Source of the DNA: Streptomyces sp. NBC_01788 | GTDB taxonomy: Bacteria > Actinomycetota > Actinomycetes > Streptomycetales > Streptomycetaceae | Length of the DNA stretch: 64,000 nt | Reading direction: 5' to 3' | Assembly (NCBI RefSeq): GCF_035917575.1 | Contig: NZ_CP109090.1 | Span: 2,976,001-3,040,000 of the forward strand | Shown: positions 34,117-43,558 of the stretch, in pieces | Layout: every line of letters begins with the position of its first letter | How positions within the stretch are numbered: position 1 is the stretch's first letter | Notes under the pieces: generated by a model | Database searches by the model: none | What the model saw: only the letters and a program-made list of their open reading frames with translations | What the model was told of the DNA's origin: nothing | Program-made: the position numbers and the translations under genes

Positions 34117-36225
34117 GTGAGCGGAACGTCCGAAGGGCCGACGCCCGCGGCAGACCTCATCCGACCTACTGTCACGGAGAGTGATGCCGCGAGGCCTCCG
34201 GGTACGGACCCGGTCGCGGCGGTCGCCGCCGAGCGGGCCGTGGCCCCCACCGCGCCCGCGCCCTCCGGAACCGGTCCCGCCGGGTTCCTGCCCGCCCACG
34301 GCCTCACCCGGATGGCGGAACCGGCCCCGGCGGCCCCCCGATTCACCGTCCTGGCCGAATCCGCACCGGCCGTCGTCGACCTGCTCGGGTCCGCACCGCC
34401 GCCGGCCGGCACCGTCCCGGAACCGGAATCAGTCCCGGATTCCCACCCGGACGCCGACGCCGTCTCGGAGCCCGGCCCGGACGCCGGGGCCGAGCGTCCC
34501 TTTCGGTCCGCCTTCTCCGCGGCGCCGTTGGCGATGGCCGTCGTCGACCCCGAGGGCCTGGTCGTCAGTGCCAACGAGACCCTCGGCGCGCTCCTCGGCA
34601 CCGCCCCCGACGAGCTGACCGGCCGGCCCGCCGCCGAGCTGGTGGACCTCGCCTCCGACGCGCGCACCCGCCACGCCTACGCGGAGGTGCTGCGCGGCCG
34701 GCAGGCCCGGCTGCGCTGCGCCCGCCGGCTCAAGCACCCGGACGGCCACCGGCTGTGGGTCCAGGTGACGGTCGCGCCGCTGACCCCCGGCTCCCCCGGC
34801 GTGCTGCTGTCCGTGGCGGACATCAGCGCCCGGCGCGAACTCCAGGCCCGGCTGCGGCACTTGAAGAACCACGACCCGGTGACCCGGCTGCCCAACCGCA
34901 CCCTGTTCTTCGAGCGCCTGTCGGCCGCGCTGGAGACGGAGTCGTACGAGGGGGGCGGGAGCGGCCGGATCGGCCTGTGCTCCCTGGATCTCGATGGCTT
35001 CAAGGCGGTCAACGACACCCTCGGCCACCGCGTCGGCGACCGGCTGCTCGCCGCCGTGGCCGAACGGCTGACCCGGTGCGCGGACGCGGCAGGGCACGGC
35101 CGGACCAGCACGCCGCTGGTGGCCAGGCTCGGCGGCGACGAGTTCGCGCTGCTCGTCGAGGACTCGACCGGCACCGAGCAGCTCGCGGAGCTGGCGGAAT
35201 CGGTGCTCTCGGCCCTCCAGGAGCCCTTCGAGGTCGCCGGCCGGCGCCTGTCGGTGTCGGCGTCCATCGGCGTGGTCGAGCGGCGCGCGGCCGGTTCGTC
35301 GGCCACCGCGCTGATGCAGGCCGCCGACACGACGCTGTACTGGGCGAAGGCCGACGGCAAGGCCCGCTGGACCCTGTTCGACCCCGAGCGCAACGCGCAC
35401 CGCATGACCCGCCAGGCCCTGGTCTCCACCCTGCGCGCGGCCGTGGAGCGCGGCGAGTTCGCCCTGGAGTACCAGCCGCTGGTCGGCATGGAGGACGGGC
35501 GGCTGCGCGGGGTCGAGGCCCTCGTCCGCTGGCGGCACCCGGAGTTCGGCACGCTGACGCCGAATCGGTTCATCGCCCTGGCGGAGGAGGACGGCTCGAT
35601 CGTCCCGCTGGGCCGCTGGATCCTGGGCACCGCCTGCCACCAGGCCCGCCGATGGCAGCTCGACCACCCGGACGAGCCGCCGATCTTCGTCAGCGTCAAC
35701 GTGGCCGTCCGCCAGGTGTGGGACTCCGACCTGGTCGCGGACGTGGCCGAGGTGCTGGCCGAGACCGGTCTCGCGCCGCACCTGCTCCAACTGGAGCTGA
35801 CCGAGTCGGCCGTGATGGGCTCGGCCGGCCGGCCGCTCGAGGCGCTGCGCTCGCTGAACGACATGGGCGTCCACATCGCCATCGACGACTTCGGCACCGG
35901 GTACTCCAACCTCGCCTACCTCAGCCGACTGCCGGTGTCGGCGCTGAAGCTGGACGGCTCCTTCGTACGCGGATTCCAGCACGAGGAGCCGGAGGGCGCC
36001 GCGAGACGGCCGAACCCCGCGGACGAGGTCATCGTGGAGGCGATGATCCAGCTCGCGCACCGGCTGGGGCTGACCGTCACCGCCGAGTGCGTGGAGACGT
36101 CCGACCAGGCGAGCAGGCTGCGCCGGATCGGCTGCGACACCGGGCAGGGGTGGCTGTACTCCCGGCCGGTGTCGCCGGACCGCATCTCCGAGCTGCTGGG
36201 CGGCCGCGCCTGCGGACGCGGTTGA
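34117..36225 (+). CDS. cdgA: CdgA, PAS-GGDEF-EAL cyclic-di-GMP enzyme
   Basis: A 702-residue cytosolic protein controlling cyclic di-GMP. Residues 1-125 are Pro/Ala-rich and disordered. PAS is about residues 128-245 (SAFSAAPLAMAVVDPEGLVV). The GGDEF domain begins near 250 (HDPVTRLPNRTLFFERL) with intact GGDEF at 339-343. The EAL domain has EAL at 467-469, LELTESAVM and DDFGTGYSNL from residue 590, so both catalytic sites look intact. The RxxD inhibitory site is not present before GGDEF. In S. coelicolor CdgA overexpression blocks development and BldD represses the gene. GTG 34117 is set by GGGAG. It ends six nt from the convergent LLM gene. Confidence 0.94.
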   Translation: MSGTSEGPTPAADLIRPTVTESDAARPPGTDPVAAVAAERAVAPTAPAPSGTGPAGFLPAHGLTRMAEPAPAAPRFTVLAESAPAVVDLLGSAPPPAGTVPEPESVPDSHPDADAVSEPGPDAGAERPFRSAFSAAPLAMAVVDPEGLVVSANETLGALLGTAPDELTGRPAAELVDLASDARTRHAYAEVLRGRQARLRCARRLKHPDGHRLWVQVTVAPLTPGSPGVLLSVADISARRELQARLRHLKNHDPVTRLPNRTLFFERLSAALETESYEGGGSGRIGLCSLDLDGFKAVNDTLGHRVGDRLLAAVAERLTRCADAAGHGRTSTPLVARLGGDEFALLVEDSTGTEQLAELAESVLSALQEPFEVAGRRLSVSASIGVVERRAAGSSATALMQAADTTLYWAKADGKARWTLFDPERNAHRMTRQALVSTLRAAVERGEFALEYQPLVGMEDGRLRGVEALVRWRHPEFGTLTPNRFIALAEEDGSIVPLGRWILGTACHQARRWQLDHPDEPPIFVSVNVAVRQVWDSDLVADVAEVLAETGLAPHLLQLELTESAVMGSAGRPLEALRSLNDMGVHIAIDDFGTGYSNLAYLSRLPVSALKLDGSFVRGFQHEEPEGAARRPNPADEVIVEAMIQLAHRLGLTVTAECVETSDQASRLRRIGCDTGQGWLYSRPVSPDRISELLGGRACGRG

Positions 36226-36231
36226 GCCCGC

Positions 36232-37338
36232 TCAGTCGCCGGGCTGGGTACTGACGTCGGCCGGCAGTCCGTAGGCGTCCGCGATGAGTTCGTAGCTGCG
36301 CAGGCGTACGGCGCCGCTGTGCGCGTTGCTCGTGATCATCAACTCGTCGGCTCCGGTGCGCTTTTGCAGGTCGTCGAGACCGGAGCGAACCTCGTCGGGG
36401 GTGCCGTGGACCACGTTGGCGTTCCAGGAGTCGACGAACTCCCGCTCCATCGGGCTGAACTCGTACGCCTCCGCCTCCTCGGGGGTGGGCACGAGACCGG
36501 GGCGGCCGGTGCGCAGCCGGACCATGTTCAGGGCGGCGGCCAGCACCTGGCGACGCGCCTCGCGCTCGTCCTCGGTGGCGAGGGCCGCGACACCGATGAG
36601 GGCGTACGGGGCGTCCAGCACCGCGCTCGGGCGGAACGAGTCGCGGTAGAGGTCGAGGGCGGGGACGGTGTTCTGCGCGGAGAAGTGGTGGGCGAAGGCG
36701 AACGGCAGGCCGAGTGTGCCGGCCAGGCGGGCGCTGAAGCCGGAGGAGCCGAGCAGCCAGACCGGCGGGCGGTGCGGGGACTGCACGCCACCCGGGGAGG
36801 TCGCCTGGACCGGGCCGGGGACGGCGTGGATGCGGCGGTAGGGGTGGCCGTCGGGGAAGTCGTCGTCGAGGAAGCGGATCAGCTCGGCGAGCTGCTGGGG
36901 GAAGTCGTCGGCGCCCCGGTCGAGGTCGGTGCGGCGCAGGGCGGCGGCGGTGGCGCCGTCCGTGCCGGGGGCGCGGCCGAGGCCCAGGTCGACCCGGCCG
37001 GGGGCCATGGCCTCCAGGGTGCCGAACTGCTCCGCGATGACGAGCGGGGCGTGGTTGGGCAGCATGACGCCGCCGGAGCCGAGGCGGATGCGTTCGGTGT
37101 GGGCGGCGAGGTGGGCGAGGATCACGGCCGGGGAGGAGGAGGCGACGCCCGGCATCGAGTGGTGTTCGGCGACCCAGTAGCGGTGGTAGCCGCGGGACTC
37201 CGCTGTCTTCGACAGGGCGACGCTGGTGCGCAGCGCGTCGGTGGCGGTGTGGCCCGCGCCCACGGTCACCAGGTCCAGTACGGACAGGGGTACCGGGGCG
37301 GTCCCGTGTGTGGTGCCCTTGATCTCGTCTCCCGCCAC
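36232..37338 (-). CDS. LLM-class flavin-dependent oxidoreductase
   Basis: A 368-residue bacterial-luciferase-like monooxygenase, probably using FMNH2. It contains [52 protein letters not shown] and [17 protein letters not shown], the barrel strands and flavin-site blocks of the MsnO8/YwcH-like group. GTG 37338 follows GGAGG by about seven nt. The natural substrate is not known. It is convergent with cdgA and upstream of nothing co-directional within 180 nt. Confidence 0.93.
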   Translation of the reverse strand: MAGDEIKGTTHGTAPVPLSVLDLVTVGAGHTATDALRTSVALSKTAESRGYHRYWVAEHHSMPGVASSSPAVILAHLAAHTERIRLGSGGVMLPNHAPLVIAEQFGTLEAMAPGRVDLGLGRAPGTDGATAAALRRTDLDRGADDFPQQLAELIRFLDDDFPDGHPYRRIHAVPGPVQATSPGGVQSPHRPPVWLLGSSGFSARLAGTLGLPFAFAHHFSAQNTVPALDLYRDSFRPSAVLDAPYALIGVAALATEDEREARRQVLAAALNMVRLRTGRPGLVPTPEEAEAYEFSPMEREFVDSWNANVVHGTPDEVRSGLDDLQKRTGADELMITSNAHSGAVRLRSYELIADAYGLPADVSTQPGD

Positions 37339-37518
37339 GGGTGCCTCCAGCTGGTTGACCGTTCACTTTCCTGATCGGGGTCAACAGGGCACCGCTGCCG
37401 TTTGTTCCTTTCCCGCCCACCCGCCTGTCCCGGTTGCGTTCGGAGGAACCGCCACAAGGCTCCGCCCCGGGCCCCCGGCGGGGCTCGGGGCGGATGTGAC
37501 GGCTGCCTCGGACCGTGT

Positions 37519-38673
37519 TCAGGCCGCGAGCGCGTGACCCGGGTGGAGGACCACCTTGGTGTAGCCCTCGATCCGCTTGTCGAACTTCTGGTACGCCTGG
37601 GGCGCGTCGGCCAGCGGCAGCTCGTGGGAGACCACGAAGCTGGGCTTGGCGCGCCCGGCGATGATCAGATCGCGCAGCTGCCGGTTGTACTGCTTGACGT
37701 TGCACTGGCCGGTGCCCATCTGCTGGCCCTTCTCGAACATCTTGCCGATGGAGACCAGCAGCTGGCCGTGCTTGGCGTGCTCGTCGGGCCCGCCCGGGTC
37801 GGAGGGCACGTACAGACCCGGTACGCCGAGCATGCCGGTGGGCCGCACCGTCATGACGAGCGTGTTCAGGACGACGGCGGGCTCCTCGTGGCTGACGTCC
37901 TTGTGCGACTGGGCCTGGTAGCCGACGGCGTCCACACCCTTGTCGGTGCCCTCGCCGTTGGTCATCTCCTTGATCTGCTCGGCAGGGTCGCCCCTGGTGA
38001 AGTCGATGGGGATGGCCCCGATCTCCTCCGCCTTGGCGAGCCGCTCGGGCACCCGGTCGACCGAGAACACCTTCGACGCGCCGCGCAGCAGCGCCGAGTA
38101 GGCGGCCATGAGGCCCACCGGTCCTGCGCCGAAGACGGCGACGGACTCGCCGGGCTTCACCTGGGCGAGTTCGCAGCCGTGGTAGCCGGTCGGGAAGATG
38201 TCCGCGAGCAGGACGAAGTCCGTCTCGAACTCTTCGCCCGGCGGCAGCTTCAGGCAGTTGAAGTCGGCGAACGGCACCCTCAGCCGCTCGGCCTGGCCGC
38301 CGGTGTAGGGGCCCATCGCCACGTATCCGTAGGCGCCTCCGGCGAAGCCGGGGTTCACCGTGAGGCAGAACCCGGTCTTCCCGGCGAGACAGTTCTTGCA
38401 GAACCCGCAGGCCACGTTGAACGGCATCACGACCCGGTCGCCCCGGGACAGCGACGTCACGCCGTCCCCGGTCTCCTCGACGATGCCGAGGTTCTCGTGG
38501 CCGAAGACGATGCCGGACTGGGCGGCCGTGCGGCCCTCGTACATGTGCAGGTCGGACCCGCAGATCGCGGTGGACGTGACCCGTACGATCACATCGTTCG
38601 GGTGCTGGATCTGGGGGTCGTCGACATCCCTCACCGTGACGTTGAAGGGCTTTTCGTAGACGACGGCTTTCAC
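37519..38673 (-). CDS. zinc-dependent dehydrogenase, glutathione-independent formaldehyde dehydrogenase-like
   Basis: A 384-residue MDR enzyme. Catalytic zinc ligands are in TAICGSDLHMYEG and FGHENLGIVEE. The structural-zinc lobe is ACGFCKNCLAGKTGFC. The NAD Rossmann motif is VAVFGAGPVGLMAA. The insertion LTVNPGFAGGAYGYVAMGPY is typical of the FdhA group from Pseudomonas and actinobacteria that dismutate or oxidise formaldehyde without thiol cofactor. GTG 38673 follows GGAGG by eight nt. It probably detoxifies aldehydes. It lies downstream of the racemase pair but after a 187-nt gap, so it is likely a separate unit. Confidence 0.92.
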   Translation of the reverse strand: MKAVVYEKPFNVTVRDVDDPQIQHPNDVIVRVTSTAICGSDLHMYEGRTAAQSGIVFGHENLGIVEETGDGVTSLSRGDRVVMPFNVACGFCKNCLAGKTGFCLTVNPGFAGGAYGYVAMGPYTGGQAERLRVPFADFNCLKLPPGEEFETDFVLLADIFPTGYHGCELAQVKPGESVAVFGAGPVGLMAAYSALLRGASKVFSVDRVPERLAKAEEIGAIPIDFTRGDPAEQIKEMTNGEGTDKGVDAVGYQAQSHKDVSHEEPAVVLNTLVMTVRPTGMLGVPGLYVPSDPGGPDEHAKHGQLLVSIGKMFEKGQQMGTGQCNVKQYNRQLRDLIIAGRAKPSFVVSHELPLADAPQAYQKFDKRIEGYTKVVLHPGHALAA

Positions 38674-38860
38674 CTGGGTCACCTCCGCGTCGAACGCTGG
38701 ACGACGGCGGCGACCACGGGCCGTTGCCGGGGGACACCAACCAGGGGGATGACACAGGAAGGCGGGGGCGCTCGGTCGTCCCGGGCCCCGGGCGTTCTCG
38801 CTGCACCGCCGGACACTTCCAGGGTCCGCCCGCGTGAGCGCGACCGCAACCGCGCCGGTG

Positions 38861-39592
38861 TCACGCCTGGACGATCGGCTCCCGTGTGAACAGCGCACCC
38901 AGAGCGGGGGCGTTGACGCGGCGGTCGGTGAGCCGCAGCGCCTCCCAGACGGACACCTGGTTCGCCGTGAGGACGGGCTTGCCGAGCTGCTTCTCCAGGG
39001 CGGGCAGGTGGGACACCGTGTGCAGGGCGGTGTCGGGCAGCAGGACCGCGTCCGCCTCGGGGACGTCCGCCTCGCGCGCCAGGGCCAGGATCTCCGCCTC
39101 GCCCCAGGCGCCCGCCTCGGCGGCGGTGACGATCCCGGCGCTGCGGGCGGCGGCCACCTCCACCTTCCCCGCGTGCAGGAAGTCCGTGAACAGGCGGGTG
39201 ACGTCCTCGGGGTAGGTCGCCGCGACCGCGACCCGGCGGGCGCCGACCTCGGCCGCCGCGTGCACGAAGGCGAACGAGGTCGAGGAGGCCGGCGTGCCCG
39301 CCGCCCGTGCCAGCTCGCGGACCTGCTCGTGCGCGCCCTCCCAGCCGCGTACGAAGCTGCCGCTGGTGCACGCCCACACCACCGCCTCCGCGCCGGACAG
39401 CCGCAGCCCCTCCACGCCCCGGGCGAGCCGCTCGGGCGCGCCCATCTCGTACAGCGCGTCCACCCGGTGGACGTCCTCGCCGATGTCGGTGTGGACCAGG
39501 TCCACCCGGATGTCGCTGCCCAGGAGCTGCTCGATGCGCGGATAGTCGTCCTCTGCGGAGTGGCCCGGGTAGAGGAATCCGAGTGCGGTCAT
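38861..39592 (-). CDS. Asp/Glu racemase-family protein, paralog 2 (lacks second Cys)
   Basis: A 243-residue member of the Asp/Glu racemase, maleate isomerase and arylmalonate decarboxylase superfamily. The first catalytic position is Cys75 (AVVWACTSGSFVRG). The second is not cysteine: the block reads AVLLPDTALHTVSHLP, with Asp187 where its neighbour has Cys204. The family normally uses two cysteines for racemisation or isomerisation and one for decarboxylation, though the decarboxylase keeps the other one. So the chemistry may differ. The ATG overlaps the stop of paralog 1 (ATGA), so both are made together. Transport and degradation genes lie next door. Confidence 0.88.
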   Translation of the reverse strand: MTALGFLYPGHSAEDDYPRIEQLLGSDIRVDLVHTDIGEDVHRVDALYEMGAPERLARGVEGLRLSGAEAVVWACTSGSFVRGWEGAHEQVRELARAAGTPASSTSFAFVHAAAEVGARRVAVAATYPEDVTRLFTDFLHAGKVEVAAARSAGIVTAAEAGAWGEAEILALAREADVPEADAVLLPDTALHTVSHLPALEKQLGKPVLTANQVSVWEALRLTDRRVNAPALGALFTREPIVQA

Positions 39593-40434
39593 GGCCTGCC
39601 TTCCTGCGGTTCGTCGGACAGTGCGGGCCAGGCGCCGCCGTCCTCGTGCCGCGGCCTGGGCGGCGCGGGAGGCACACCGGACGGCAGCGCCTGGTACGGC
39701 CCCACGGGTCGGGTACCCAGCCGGCGCAGGGCAGCCCACATCGTGACCTGGTTGGCCGAGATCACCGGTATGCGCAGTTCGGCCTCCATCTGCGGGATCA
39801 CGTCGTAGGTCGGCAGGTTCGTGCAGGACAGGAACAGCGCCTGCGGCTGGTCGCCGCGGGCGGCGCGACGGGCCATGTCGGCCACGCCGCGGTACGGCAC
39901 CTTCCAGATGTGCCGGGTCAGCCCCATGCAGGCGCACCCGGTGACGGTGACGCCGGCCTCGGCCAGGTAGTCCTGGAGGGAGCGCGTCAAGGACACCGTG
40001 TACGGGGTCACCAGTGCCACCCGCCGGGTGCCGAGCTCCGTGAGCGCCTCCAGGAGGGCCCCGGAGGTGGTGACCGCGGCCACCGCGCCCGCCCGTGTCA
40101 TCGCCGCGCGCATGGCGCGCTCGCCGGCGATGCCGCCGACGAAGCTGCCCGAGGCGCAGGCGTAGGCGACGACCTCGGGCGTGACAGCGGTCAGGGTGCG
40201 CACCGCGGCGGCGAGCGTCCGGTGCTCGCTGACCAGCCGGGCCAGGTCCAGGCTCACCTCGACCGGCACGAACGGCGTCCGGGTCAGGTGCAGCGAGACC
40301 TCGTCCGGCACCCACCGCCACAGCTCGCGGTCCAGCGCGAAGTCGAAGGGGGCGACGACCCCGACTCCGCGCTGCGGGCAGGGTCCGCCGAGGAAGGAGA
40401 TCCCCGTGCCGTTCATGTCGTTCGTGGCGTCCAT
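39589..40434 (-). CDS. Asp/Glu racemase-family protein, paralog 1 (maleate isomerase-like)
   Basis: A 281-residue enzyme of the same superfamily with both catalytic cysteines: Cys93 (VAYACASGSFVGG) and Cys204 (LFLSCTNLPTYDVIP). Their spacing of 111 is close to that of maleate cis-trans isomerase. GVVAPFDFALDRELWRWVP near the N-terminus is the first strand and substrate loop. EutA of ectoine degradation belongs to this group, so both maleate isomerase and EutA-like roles are possible. ATG 40434 has AGGTG upstream. It is divergent from the dehydrogenase-amidase genes, sharing a 182-nt promoter region. Confidence 0.88.
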   Translation of the reverse strand: MDATNDMNGTGISFLGGPCPQRGVGVVAPFDFALDRELWRWVPDEVSLHLTRTPFVPVEVSLDLARLVSEHRTLAAAVRTLTAVTPEVVAYACASGSFVGGIAGERAMRAAMTRAGAVAAVTTSGALLEALTELGTRRVALVTPYTVSLTRSLQDYLAEAGVTVTGCACMGLTRHIWKVPYRGVADMARRAARGDQPQALFLSCTNLPTYDVIPQMEAELRIPVISANQVTMWAALRRLGTRPVGPYQALPSGVPPAPPRPRHEDGGAWPALSDEPQEGRP

Positions 40435-40616
40435 GGCAGACACCTGCCTCACGTGCGGGAGACGGAGGGGCGCCGCCGACGGCCGGTGAACGACACGGTG
40501 GGACGGCGGAGAGCAACCGTCCGTACGGGCGCCCGTGTTGACGATGGTGGATTCGGGTGCGAGCGTGGTCAATCCGTGCACGTCAGACGGCCGCCCCTTT
40601 CGAGAAACGGCTCGCC

Positions 40617-41564
40617 ATGAGTGTCCCCGTCCTGCTCGTCCTGGATGCCGATCCGCCGCCGCGTCTGGGCCGGCTCACCGGCCGCGCCCGGATCGTGCGC
40701 ACGGACGCGGCCGGGCTGGCCGCGCGGCTGCCCGAAGCGGACGTGCTGCTCGTGTGGGACTTCGCCTCCACCGCGGTGCGGGACGCCTGGCCGGGCGAGG
40801 GGCCGCGGCCGCGCTGGGTGCACACGGCGAGCGCGGGTGTGGACCATCTGATGTGTCCGGAACTCGCGGCGTCCCCCGCGGTGGTGACCAACGCCCGGGG
40901 CGTGTTCGACGAGCCGATCGCCGAGTACGTCGCCGCGCTGGTCCTCGCCCTGGCCAAGGACCTGCCGCGGACCCTGGACCTCCAGCGCGAGGGGCGGTGG
41001 CGGCACCGCGAGTCGCAGCGGGTGGCCGGTACGCGCGCGTGTGTCGTGGGCTCCGGGCCGATCGGCCGGGCGATCGCGCGCACGCTGGGCGCGCTGGGGG
41101 TGCGGGCGGCGGTCGTCGGCCGTGCCGCGCGCGCCGGTGTGCACGGCCCGGAGGACCTGGACCGGCTCGTCGCCCGCGCCGACTGGGTGGTCGCGGCGGC
41201 TCCGCTGACCGAGGAGACCCGCGGCATGTTCGACGCCCGCCGGTTCGGGCTCATGCAGCCCTCAGCGCGCTTCGTCAACGTCGGCCGGGGACAGCTCGTC
41301 GACGAGGAGGCGCTCGTCCGGGCGCTCACGGACCGCTGGATCGCGGGCGCCGCCCTGGACGTCTTCCAGGACGAACCCCTCACCCCCGACAGCCCGTTGT
41401 GGCGGGTGCCGGGCCTGGTCGTGTCCCCGCACATGAGCGGTGACACGGTCGGCTGGCGGGACGAACTGTCGGCCCAGTTCGTCGAGTTGTACGGCCGCTG
41501 GGAGGCGGGCGAGCCGCTGCCGAACATCGTCGACAAGCAGCGCGGGTACGTACCGGGACACTGA
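40617..41564 (+). CDS. D-2-hydroxyacid dehydrogenase
   Basis: A 315-residue NAD(P)-dependent 2-hydroxyacid dehydrogenase. The dinucleotide motif is CVVGSGPIGRAIARTLG. The catalytic Arg is in VNVGRGQLVDEEAL, the Glu in LDVFQDEPLTPDSPLW and the His in VSPHMSGD. N-terminal VHTASAGVDHLMCPEL and GVFDEPIAEYVAAL are typical of the group that reduces 2-oxoacids. It is followed after 18 nt by the amidase and is probably part of the same catabolic island, converting a 2-oxoacid or hydroxyacid intermediate. The ribosome site is weak. Confidence 0.93.
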   Translation: MSVPVLLVLDADPPPRLGRLTGRARIVRTDAAGLAARLPEADVLLVWDFASTAVRDAWPGEGPRPRWVHTASAGVDHLMCPELAASPAVVTNARGVFDEPIAEYVAALVLALAKDLPRTLDLQREGRWRHRESQRVAGTRACVVGSGPIGRAIARTLGALGVRAAVVGRAARAGVHGPEDLDRLVARADWVVAAAPLTEETRGMFDARRFGLMQPSARFVNVGRGQLVDEEALVRALTDRWIAGAALDVFQDEPLTPDSPLWRVPGLVVSPHMSGDTVGWRDELSAQFVELYGRWEAGEPLPNIVDKQRGYVPGH

Positions 41565-41582
41565 CCCCTGTCTGGAGGCGCG

Positions 41583-42986
41583 ATGACCGAGCTCACCGAG
41601 CTGACCGCGGGAGAACTGCTCGACGGCTACCGCAAGGGCGAGTTCAGCCCCGTGGAGGCCACCCGGGCGGCCCTGGAACGGGCCGAGCGGATCCAGCCGG
41701 AGGTGAACGCGTTCGTCCGGATCACCGCCGAGGACGCCCTGGCACGGGCCCGGGAGTCGGCGGACCGGTGGCGGCGCGGAAGCCCGTCGGGGCTGCTGGA
41801 CGGGGTGCCGGTCACCGTCAAGGACATCCTGCTGCTGCGCGGCCACCCCACCCTGCGCGGCTCCAGGACCGTGCAGGAGGAGGGCCGTTGGGACGAGGAC
41901 GCCCCCTCGGTGGCCCGGCTGCGCGAGCACGGCGCGGTCTTCCTCGGCAAGACCACGACCCCCGAGTTCGGCTGGAAGGGCGTCACCGACTCACCGCTGA
42001 CCGGCGTCACCCGCAACCCGTACGACCCGTCGCGCACCGCGGGCGGTTCCAGCGGTGGCAGCGCGGCGGCCGTGGCGCTCGGCGCGGGCCCGCTGTCGCT
42101 GGGCACGGACGGCGGCGGCAGTGTGCGCATCCCGGCCGCGATGTGCGGGATCTTCGGGATGAAGCCGACGTACGGGCGGGTCCCGCTGTATCCGCCCAGC
42201 GCCTTCGGCACGCTGTCCCACGTGGGTCCGATGACCCGGGACGCGGCGGACGCGGCGCTGCTGCTCGACGTGATCGGGGTGCCCGACGCGCGGGACTGGT
42301 CGGCGCTCGGACCGGCCGCCGGCTCGTTCACTCAGGCGCTGGCCGGCGGGGTGCGGGGGCTGCGGGTCGCCTACTCGCCGTCCCTGGGCGGACAGGTGCC
42401 GGTGCGTCCGGCGGTCGCCACGGCGGTGCGCCGGGCGGTGGCGGAGCTGGCGGACCTCGGCGCGTACGTCATCGAGAGCGACCCGGACTTCGCGGAGCCG
42501 GTGGAGGCCTTCCACACCCTGTGGTTCAGCGGCGCGGCCCGTGTCGTCCAGCATCTGGGGCCCCAGCGGCGACAGTTGCTCGACCCGGGGCTGCGGGAGA
42601 TCTGCGCGGCCGGCGCCCGGCTGTCGGCGCTCGACTACCTGGCGGCCGTGGACGTGCGCATGGAACTCGGCCGCACCATGGGCCACTTCCACCAGAGCTA
42701 CGACCTGCTGGTCACGCCGACGCTGCCCATCACGGCGTTCGAGGCGGGCGCGGAGGTCCCGAAGGGTTCGGGGCACCGGCGCTGGACCGGGTGGACGCCG
42801 TTCACGTACCCGTTCAACATGACCCAGCAGCCGGCGGCGTCCGTGCCCGTGGGCAGCGACGAGGACGGGCTGCCGGTCGGTCTCCAGATCGTGGCCGCGC
42901 GGCACCGCGACGAGTTGGTGCTGCGGGCGGCCCACGCGCTGTACGAGGCGGGGGTGGCGACCCGGCTCACGCCCGCCGGAAGGTGA
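41583..42986 (+). CDS. amidase, amidase-signature family
   Basis: A 467-residue amide hydrolase of the GatA/FAAH type. The Ser-cisSer-Lys triad is visible: Lys80 (PVTVKDILLLRG), cis-Ser156 in the glycine-serine box AGGSSGGSAAAVA and nucleophile Ser180 (GTDGGGSVRIPA). The C-terminal FNMTQQPAASVPVG is also family-typical. No gatB or gatC genes are near, so it is a catabolic amidase rather than the tRNA amidotransferase. GGAGG lies five nt upstream of the ATG. It overlaps the end of the convergent DUF3830 gene by 20 nt. In the island it would free a carboxylate and ammonia from an imported amide. Confidence 0.94.
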   Translation: MTELTELTAGELLDGYRKGEFSPVEATRAALERAERIQPEVNAFVRITAEDALARARESADRWRRGSPSGLLDGVPVTVKDILLLRGHPTLRGSRTVQEEGRWDEDAPSVARLREHGAVFLGKTTTPEFGWKGVTDSPLTGVTRNPYDPSRTAGGSSGGSAAAVALGAGPLSLGTDGGGSVRIPAAMCGIFGMKPTYGRVPLYPPSAFGTLSHVGPMTRDAADAALLLDVIGVPDARDWSALGPAAGSFTQALAGGVRGLRVAYSPSLGGQVPVRPAVATAVRRAVAELADLGAYVIESDPDFAEPVEAFHTLWFSGAARVVQHLGPQRRQLLDPGLREICAAGARLSALDYLAAVDVRMELGRTMGHFHQSYDLLVTPTLPITAFEAGAEVPKGSGHRRWTGWTPFTYPFNMTQQPAASVPVGSDEDGLPVGLQIVAARHRDELVLRAAHALYEAGVATRLTPAGR

Positions 42987-43461
42987 GGGTCTCCCCCGCG
43001 GCGCCGGAGCGCCACAGGTCGTTGCAGGCCCGGGCCATGGCGTCCAGGCCCTCGGTGACCTGGCCCCAGACGATGCCGGGCACCCAGCCGACGTCGCCGT
43101 TGAGCAGGAGGTTGTTGCGCTCGTAGAACAGGGCGAGGTCCACGACCGTCGGCCCGGCGCCGGGTACGCGGTCGTAGCCGTAGGCCTGCGTGCCCAGTTC
43201 GGCGCCGGCGAACGAGAAGTAGCAGAGGTCGCCCGGGATCGGAGTGACCGTCGGATTCTCCAGCGGTGGCTCCGCCCGGGCGAACGGCTCGAAGAGCGCG
43301 TAGATCTCGTTGCGCGCGTACTTCGCGTGGAAGACGTCCCCGCTCAGCGGGAGCGCGTCCCAGACCGCGGCGCAGGTGCGCGGCGCCCGGTCGTCCAGCA
43401 GTCGTGCCGTGCAGCGGATTCCGCGCCGGTCCAGCGCGACTTCGACGTGGCGTTCCGCCAT
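42967..43461 (-). CDS. DUF3830 family protein
   Basis: A 164-residue protein matching the DUF3830 family, which adopts a cyclophilin-like barrel (IRCTARLLDDRAPRTCAAVW; GDVFHAKYARNEIYALFEPF; PGDLCYFSFAG; LALFYERNNLLLNGDVGWVP). Members recur beside amidases and amino-acid-type transporters in actinobacteria and have no proven activity. ATG 43461 starts it; the gene is convergent with the amidase and divergent from the ABC importer. It may help bind or process the same substrate, which is inferred from context only. Confidence 0.85.
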   Translation of the reverse strand: MAERHVEVALDRRGIRCTARLLDDRAPRTCAAVWDALPLSGDVFHAKYARNEIYALFEPFARAEPPLENPTVTPIPGDLCYFSFAGAELGTQAYGYDRVPGAGPTVVDLALFYERNNLLLNGDVGWVPGIVWGQVTEGLDAMARACNDLWRSGAAGETLTFRRA

Positions 43462-43558
43462 GGCGCCTCCTCACGGTCGCTGAGGGCCCGTCTGCCCGAA
43501 GGCACGGGAGTTCACACCCGCCCCGCGCCTCCGCGTCCGCCTCCGCGCCCGGACACGG

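Noticed and set aside
36226-36231. Terminator between cdgA and the LLM oxidoreductase
   Set aside because: Only six nt separate the convergent stops and no hairpin is visible there.
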